A DNA stretch of 9,865 nucleotides, taken from Rhodobacterales bacterium UBA3080. Lineage in GTDB: Bacteria > Pseudomonadota > Alphaproteobacteria > Rhodobacterales > Rhodobacteraceae. A program made the position numbers and the translations under genes. Below are positions 6,878 through 9,865 of the stretch, one piece after another. The notes beneath the pieces are model-generated. The model had not been told where the DNA came from. It saw only the letters and a program-made list of their open reading frames with translations, and did no database searches. How positions within the stretch are numbered: position 1 is the first letter of the stretch; each line of letters starts with the position of its first letter. Where the stretch lies: NCBI GenBank assembly GCA_002366645.1, contig DFBM01000139.1:1-9865 (forward strand). Direction: 5' to 3'.

Positions 6878-7507
6878 CTAGCCGGCAAAATTCTGACTGG
6901 CGTAAATATAACCGCAAGTCGAATCGTCCGGTGCAAAACCGAAGGATGCTTCCATCCGCGTAAACTTCCTGTTCATCAGGTTGGCACGGTGCTTTTGCGA
7001 CGCCATCCAGCTCGCCACCAGTTCTTTTGCCAGCGAGGCATAGCTGTGCTGCGGTACAGCCGCACCGCTGTCGGAATAGGTGAACTGGCATTGCCCGCGC
7101 GACGCCAACGAAATGGATTTGCCGCCAAGGGCATAGAGGAAGTTCTGGCCGATGTTTTCGCCAGCCGCGCGCATCGAAACGTTCGAGCTCCGCATCCGTT
7201 CTTTCAGGCTACGATAGCCGCGCACGTTTGATTTATGTGTTAGATTTCGCGCATCGGCCATATAGTTGCTATGCACCGTTGCGGCGTTCAGCAGACCAAT
7301 ATCGGCAGTGAAGGGGCTTAGCCCGCGCTGACAACGCTCCGCATTGGCGTAATACCTGACGGTGGCGCTAAAAACATCGAGATTGGGGCGCGCCGGGTTA
7401 ATCGCGCTCTGGTGGCCGGAGGGCAATCGCCCTTCGCAGGCCGCATAAGCGGTGCTTCCAACGAGGAGCAAAACAAGTGTGGTGGCAAGGCGCAGCGTAT
7501 ATTTCAT
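6878..7507 (-). CDS. Exported CAP (SCP/PR-1) domain protein
   Basis: A 209-aa secreted protein with a cysteine-rich secretory protein/PR-1 type CAP domain; the biochemical role of bacterial members is mostly unknown. The signal peptide covers residues 1-22 (MKYTLRLATTLVLLLVGSTAYA, cleavage after AYA). The following YAAC is not a proper lipobox, so a lipoprotein is unlikely. CAP landmarks in order are AATVHSNYMA (H79), LTHKSNVRGY (H91), AAGENIGQ (E117), WMASQKHRANLMN (H173) and YASQNFAG at the end; H79, H91, E117 and H173 are the expected cavity residues. Four cysteines (C24, C59, C140, C198) fit two periplasmic disulfides. Start: an ATG at 7519 would add MGNT, but it has no Shine-Dalgarno, while the ATG at 7507 has GGA 6 nt upstream and gives a normal signal peptide. 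The gene lies opposite its neighbours, so it is a separate transcription unit. Confidence 0.88.
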   Translation of the reverse strand: MKYTLRLATTLVLLLVGSTAYAACEGRLPSGHQSAINPARPNLDVFSATVRYYANAERCQRGLSPFTADIGLLNAATVHSNYMADARNLTHKSNVRGYRSLKERMRSSNVSMRAAGENIGQNFLYALGGKSISLASRGQCQFTYSDSGAAVPQHSYASLAKELVASWMASQKHRANLMNRKFTRMEASFGFAPDDSTCGYIYASQNFAG

Positions 7508-7557
7508 AGTGTTTCCCATGGATGTATCTGGAAATCTGATCTACTCGCTACCGGTGC

Positions 7558-7570
7558 AATATGTCATATT
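7558..7570. repeat. Perfect inverted repeat AATATG-T-CATATT
   Basis: Six-bp arms around a single central base, overlapping the predicted -10 of the CAP-domain gene. The sequence is directly visible; an operator role is inference. Confidence 0.4.
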
Positions 7571-7586
7571 CGAGGCGAAGCTTCAA
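7558..7586 (-). promoter_or_regulatory. Possible promoter for the CAP-domain gene
   Basis: On the minus strand, TTGAAG (7586-7581) is followed by a 17-nt spacer and CATATT (7563-7558), each matching the sigma-70 consensus at 4 of 6 positions. Transcription would start near 7550, giving a leader of about 45 nt. Palindromes overlap both hexamers, which would suit repressor control. By-eye match only. Confidence 0.3.
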
Positions 7587-7588
7587 TA

Positions 7589-7602
7589 AAAACTGCAGTT
7601 TT
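7589..7602. repeat. 14-bp perfect palindrome AAAACTGCAGTTTT
   Basis: A gapless palindrome just upstream of the predicted -35 of the minus-strand gene and about 120 bp upstream of folB. On either strand it ends in only four T residues, so it is a poor terminator; it is a possible transcription factor site. Confidence 0.4.
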
Positions 7603-7709
7603 GGTGAATAATTGCTTAATTCGGGCGCGCAAGCCGGTTGTTGGCCGCGATGCGTCGTTCGGCGACCTTGCTACGCGGAGGCGAAAAACCTATCAAGGGC
7701 GCAAACGAG

Positions 7710-7715
7710 AAGGGG
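7710..7715 (+). promoter_or_regulatory. Ribosome binding site that fixes the folB start
   Basis: AAGGGG ends 7 nt before the ATG at 7723. The alternative in-frame ATG at 7612 would add a 37-residue Cys/Arg-rich leader unlike the rest of the protein. Confidence 0.6.
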
Positions 7716-7722
7716 TGTTCTT

Positions 7723-8670
7723 ATGGATGAAACGTCGATTGCTTTCGAACTGCCGTATGTCCGGTCTGTTGCAACTAGCGGGCCTGATCCGCTGGATCGT
7801 ATTTCCGTGCGCGATTACCTGCGCGAGGTTGAAATCGGGGCGTTTCAGGCGGAGCGCGGTGTCACCCAGCGTATCCGTTTCAACGTGGTGCTGGAGGTCT
7901 CGCGGACGACGGCAGCACAGGACGATGATGTCGACAAGGTGATATCCTATGACAGCATTATCGAGGCGATAGAACTGCAACTTTCGACCGAACGCATCAA
8001 CCTGCTGGAAACGCTGGCTGAACGCATTGCGGAGCGCTGTCTTGAAGACCGTCGGGTTGTGCGTGCCTTTGTGCGGATCGAAAAGCTGGACCGTATTCCG
8101 GGCACGCTGGGGATAGAGATTGTCCGCTCGCAATCGGGCGAAGATGCGCAGAAAATCCGGCCGGTGACCGAAGTCGAACTGCCGGACGCAACCCCGCATC
8201 CGCTGGTGGTTTACCTGTCTAACGAGGTGCTGCACGGCGAGAACCTGCCAGCATGGCTGGACGAGATTGCAGGCCATGAAACACCGGCGGTGATTTGCGT
8301 CGAGAAAGCCCTTGAGGCGACACCCCATGCGCGCCATCCGATGGCGGACCGCCGGATCGGTTTGCTGGCGATCGAGCAAAACGCCTGGGTTCTGGCGGGA
8401 ATGGACAAGCGATGCGTCGTGGTTGACAGCCGCACCGAGATGGACTGGGCGATGAAGCACGACCAGCTTTCGGTATGGGCCCCGTCCAAGATTGTGCTCG
8501 ACGCGGTGGAGCAACCGGAGGCGGACGCCGAAACGCCCGAAGAGCTGGCGCTATGGTTTGCGGAACAGTTTGCAGCGGCGAAGCTGGTGATTGCCGGCGG
8601 GCGCGGGGATTTGCGGAGCGAAGGTCTGGAGATTTCGGTTCTTGCGGCTGACGGTCCAAAAATCGACTGA
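7723..8670 (+). CDS. folB: Dihydroneopterin aldolase with long C-terminal extension
   Basis: A 315-aa cytoplasmic protein whose N-terminal part is dihydroneopterin aldolase, which converts 7,8-dihydroneopterin to 6-hydroxymethyl-dihydropterin and glycolaldehyde in folate synthesis. The FolB domain covers about 24-136: IGAFQAERGVTQRIRFNV (E44), DVDKVISYDSI (Y76), INLLETLAERIAERC (E96, the expected pterin-binding Glu) and VRIEKLDRIPGTLGIEIVRS (K121). E44, Y76 and K121 align by eye with the catalytic Glu, Tyr and Lys of E. coli and S. aureus FolB. Those enzymes have only about 120 residues; here about 180 more follow (136-315), with two or three hydrophobic beta-like segments (PLVVYLSNEVL, TPAVICVEKAL, KLVIAGG) and no motif I recognise. 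I recall similarly long FolB proteins in Rhodobacterales. The start at 7723 is chosen on the RBS. folP follows after 16 bp, so this is probably a folate operon. Confidence 0.88.
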   Translation: MDETSIAFELPYVRSVATSGPDPLDRISVRDYLREVEIGAFQAERGVTQRIRFNVVLEVSRTTAAQDDDVDKVISYDSIIEAIELQLSTERINLLETLAERIAERCLEDRRVVRAFVRIEKLDRIPGTLGIEIVRSQSGEDAQKIRPVTEVELPDATPHPLVVYLSNEVLHGENLPAWLDEIAGHETPAVICVEKALEATPHARHPMADRRIGLLAIEQNAWVLAGMDKRCVVVDSRTEMDWAMKHDQLSVWAPSKIVLDAVEQPEADAETPEELALWFAEQFAAAKLVIAGGRGDLRSEGLEISVLAADGPKID

Positions 8671-8686
8671 GGCATAAGGAAACCGG

Positions 8687-9697
8687 ATGCCAAAAACCTA
8701 TTACCGCCCGATTGTGCAGTCGGACCACTGCCGCCCGAAAGGGGCTGTGCCGCTGGCTGGAGGGTGCCTGTGGTTCACGCATGTGGAGCGGTTGACCCGC
8801 GAGGATGGTTGCGAAGTGGTACCGGTGAGCGAGGTCCCTGCGGAAACGCTCGACCGGATTAGCAGCGCCCGTGCCCCGATGTGCGGTATCGACATGCTGC
8901 GGCCGTCTATCATGGGCATCCTGAACGCGACCCCCGACAGTTTTTCCGACGGTGGCCGGCATTTCGCGCTGGCGGACGCACTTCGGGGTGGGCAGGCGAT
9001 GGTGACCGAGGGGGCGGATATACTGGACATCGGAGGCGAATCCACCCGTCCGGGCGCGGATTTTGTCGCGGCCGAGGAGGAAGCCCGCCGGATAGTCCCC
9101 GTGATTGAAAGCTTGCGCGCGGCGGGCGTCGATACGCCGGTGTCTGTGGATACGCGAAAGGCGAGTGTGGCCCGCGCGGCGTTCCAAGCTGGAGCGAACC
9201 TGTTTAACGATGTGACGGCGTTGTCCTACGACCCTGACAGCCTGTCGACGGCCGCCGAGTTGCAGGCGAGTGTTTGCATTATGCATGCGTCCGGTGATCC
9301 AAAGACGATGCAGGACCAGCCGGAGTATGCGAATGTTTTGCTTGATGTTTACGACTATCTGGAAAGCCGGATTGTGGCCTGTGAAGCGGCGGGTATTCGG
9401 CGCGAGAAGATCATGATCGATCCCGGTATCGGATTTGGCAAAACGCAGGCGCATAATCTGGCGCTGCTGCGCGGGGTTGCGCTTTTCCATGCGCTTGGCT
9501 GCCCGATATTGCTGGGTGTTTCACGCAAACGTTTTATCGGCACGATTGGAAATGCGCCGGAAGCCGCCGATCGCGTGGCGGGTTCTATTGCCGTTGCCCT
9601 CGATGCGTTAAACCAAGGGGTGCAGATGTTGCGCGTCCATGATATTGCTGAAACCAAACAGGCAATGGCGCTTTGGTCGGCGCTTAAAGAGCACTAA
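8687..9697 (+). CDS. folP: Dihydropteroate synthase
   Basis: A 336-aa DHPS, which joins 6-hydroxymethyl-dihydropterin pyrophosphate and p-aminobenzoate to give dihydropteroate; it is the sulfonamide target. The TIM-barrel signatures are complete: IMGILNATPDSFSDGG (N80), DIGGESTRPGA (T120, R121), SVDTRKASVA (D155), NLFNDVTAL (N174), MIDPGIGFGKT (D245), LLGVSRKRFIG (K281) and LRVHDIAE (R316, H318). These correspond to known pterin-, pABA- and phosphate-binding residues. The first ~72 residues precede the usual DHPS start and have no recognised domain; E. coli FolP is about 280 aa. The start is supported by AAGGA at 8676-8680, 6 nt upstream. The gene sits 16 bp after folB and 13 bp before glmM. 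The usual GILNV is GILNA here, a conservative change. No sulfonamide-resistance feature can be claimed from sequence alone. Confidence 0.95.
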   Translation: MPKTYYRPIVQSDHCRPKGAVPLAGGCLWFTHVERLTREDGCEVVPVSEVPAETLDRISSARAPMCGIDMLRPSIMGILNATPDSFSDGGRHFALADALRGGQAMVTEGADILDIGGESTRPGADFVAAEEEARRIVPVIESLRAAGVDTPVSVDTRKASVARAAFQAGANLFNDVTALSYDPDSLSTAAELQASVCIMHASGDPKTMQDQPEYANVLLDVYDYLESRIVACEAAGIRREKIMIDPGIGFGKTQAHNLALLRGVALFHALGCPILLGVSRKRFIGTIGNAPEAADRVAGSIAVALDALNQGVQMLRVHDIAETKQAMALWSALKEH

Positions 9698-9710
9698 TTT
9701 TGAGGCATTT

Positions 9711-9865
9711 ATGACACGCAAATACTTTGGAACCGACGGTATCCGTGGCGAGGCCAATACCTTCCCGATGACCGCCGAACTGGCCTTGCGCCTCGGCATT
9801 GCGGCGGGTCGGTATTTCCGAACCACGAGCCATGCTCCGCGCGTGGTGATCGGCAAGGACACGCG
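9711..9865 (+). CDS. glmM: Phosphoglucosamine mutase, N-terminal part (3' truncated by window edge)
   Basis: The first 51 residues of GlmM, which converts glucosamine-6-phosphate to glucosamine-1-phosphate on the way to UDP-GlcNAc for peptidoglycan and LPS. The opening MTRKYFGTDGIRGEAN followed by MTAELALRLGIAAG and RVVIGKDT is diagnostic of the GlmM N-terminus. The active-site phosphoserine loop lies beyond the window. Start: GAGG at 9702-9705, 5 nt before the ATG. It follows folP by 13 bp; folP-glmM pairing is also known in E. coli, so co-transcription is likely. Confidence 0.95.
   Translation, partial: MTRKYFGTDGIRGEANTFPMTAELALRLGIAAGRYFRTTSHAPRVVIGKDT

Larger units (their letters stand above)
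7508..7722. other. Intergenic region between the divergent CAP-domain gene and folB
   Basis: These 215 bp lie between two outward-reading genes and must hold promoters for both. A candidate for the minus-strand CAP gene and three short palindromes fall in 7558-7602. A good folB promoter was not recognised by eye. A frame starting at 7612 runs into folB but looks like an upstream extension rather than coding sequence. Confidence 0.6.

Noticed and set aside
7589..7602. AAAACTGCAGTTTT considered as a bidirectional rho-independent terminator
   Set aside because: The stem is AT-rich apart from CTGCAG, has no loop and only four T residues. It also sits between divergent genes, where no terminator is expected.
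7612..7722. Upstream 37-codon extension of folB from an ATG at 7612
   Set aside because: No RBS, and a Cys/Arg-rich composition unlike the protein. The ATG at 7723 has AAGGGG 7 nt upstream.
8219..9490. 423-codon open frame on the minus strand across folB and folP
   Set aside because: It lies antisense to two secure conserved enzymes, its translation is rich in Arg/Pro/His/Gln without motifs, and there is no RBS. Long antisense frames are expected in GC-rich genes.

Overview
The window looks like ordinary chromosome from an alphaproteobacterium, most likely Rhodobacterales (Rhodobacter/Roseobacter type). The reasons are the protein family variants: a two-subunit glycyl-tRNA synthetase with a small membrane protein gene set between glyQ and glyS, a pyruvate phosphate dikinase-like gene directly behind glyS, a dihydroneopterin aldolase with a long C-terminal extension, and a DHPS with an N-terminal extension. 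This assignment rests on recalled family knowledge and was not tested by a search. The sequence is moderately GC-rich, with two AT-richer intergenic stretches. I see no mobile elements, tRNA or rRNA genes, or CRISPR arrays.

Layout. 1-3093 (+): the 3' end of glyQ, a one-TM protein of unknown function (probably DUF6446), and glyS, packed with a 4-bp overlap and a 2-bp gap as one translational unit. 3164-5746 (+): a full-length PPDK-family protein behind a 70-bp gap that may hold its own promoter. 5747-6025: AT-rich leader with competing hairpins and short repeats. 6026-6865 (+): an exported SleB-type (Hydrolase_2) cell wall hydrolase. It meets an exported CAP/SCP-domain protein, 6878-7507 (-), with only 12 bp between the stop codons. 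7508-7722: intergenic region between the divergently transcribed CAP and folate genes, with three palindromes clustered at a predicted promoter. 7723-9865 (+): folB, folP and the start of glmM, closely spaced and probably co-transcribed.

How the genes work together. glyQ and glyS encode the alpha2beta2 glycyl-tRNA synthetase. The PPDK-like protein would act at the PEP/pyruvate node, but its nucleotide-binding half departs from characterised PPDK at several catalytic positions. The hydrolase and CAP protein act in the envelope. folB and folP are consecutive-pathway folate enzymes (the folK step between them is not encoded here), and glmM starts the UDP-GlcNAc branch for peptidoglycan and LPS.

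I found no clearly new multi-gene system. The two observations most worth following are the PPDK homologue with intact PEP-side residues but altered ATP-grasp residues, and the uncharacterised C-terminal half of FolB. The membrane protein inserted between glyQ and glyS comes next.
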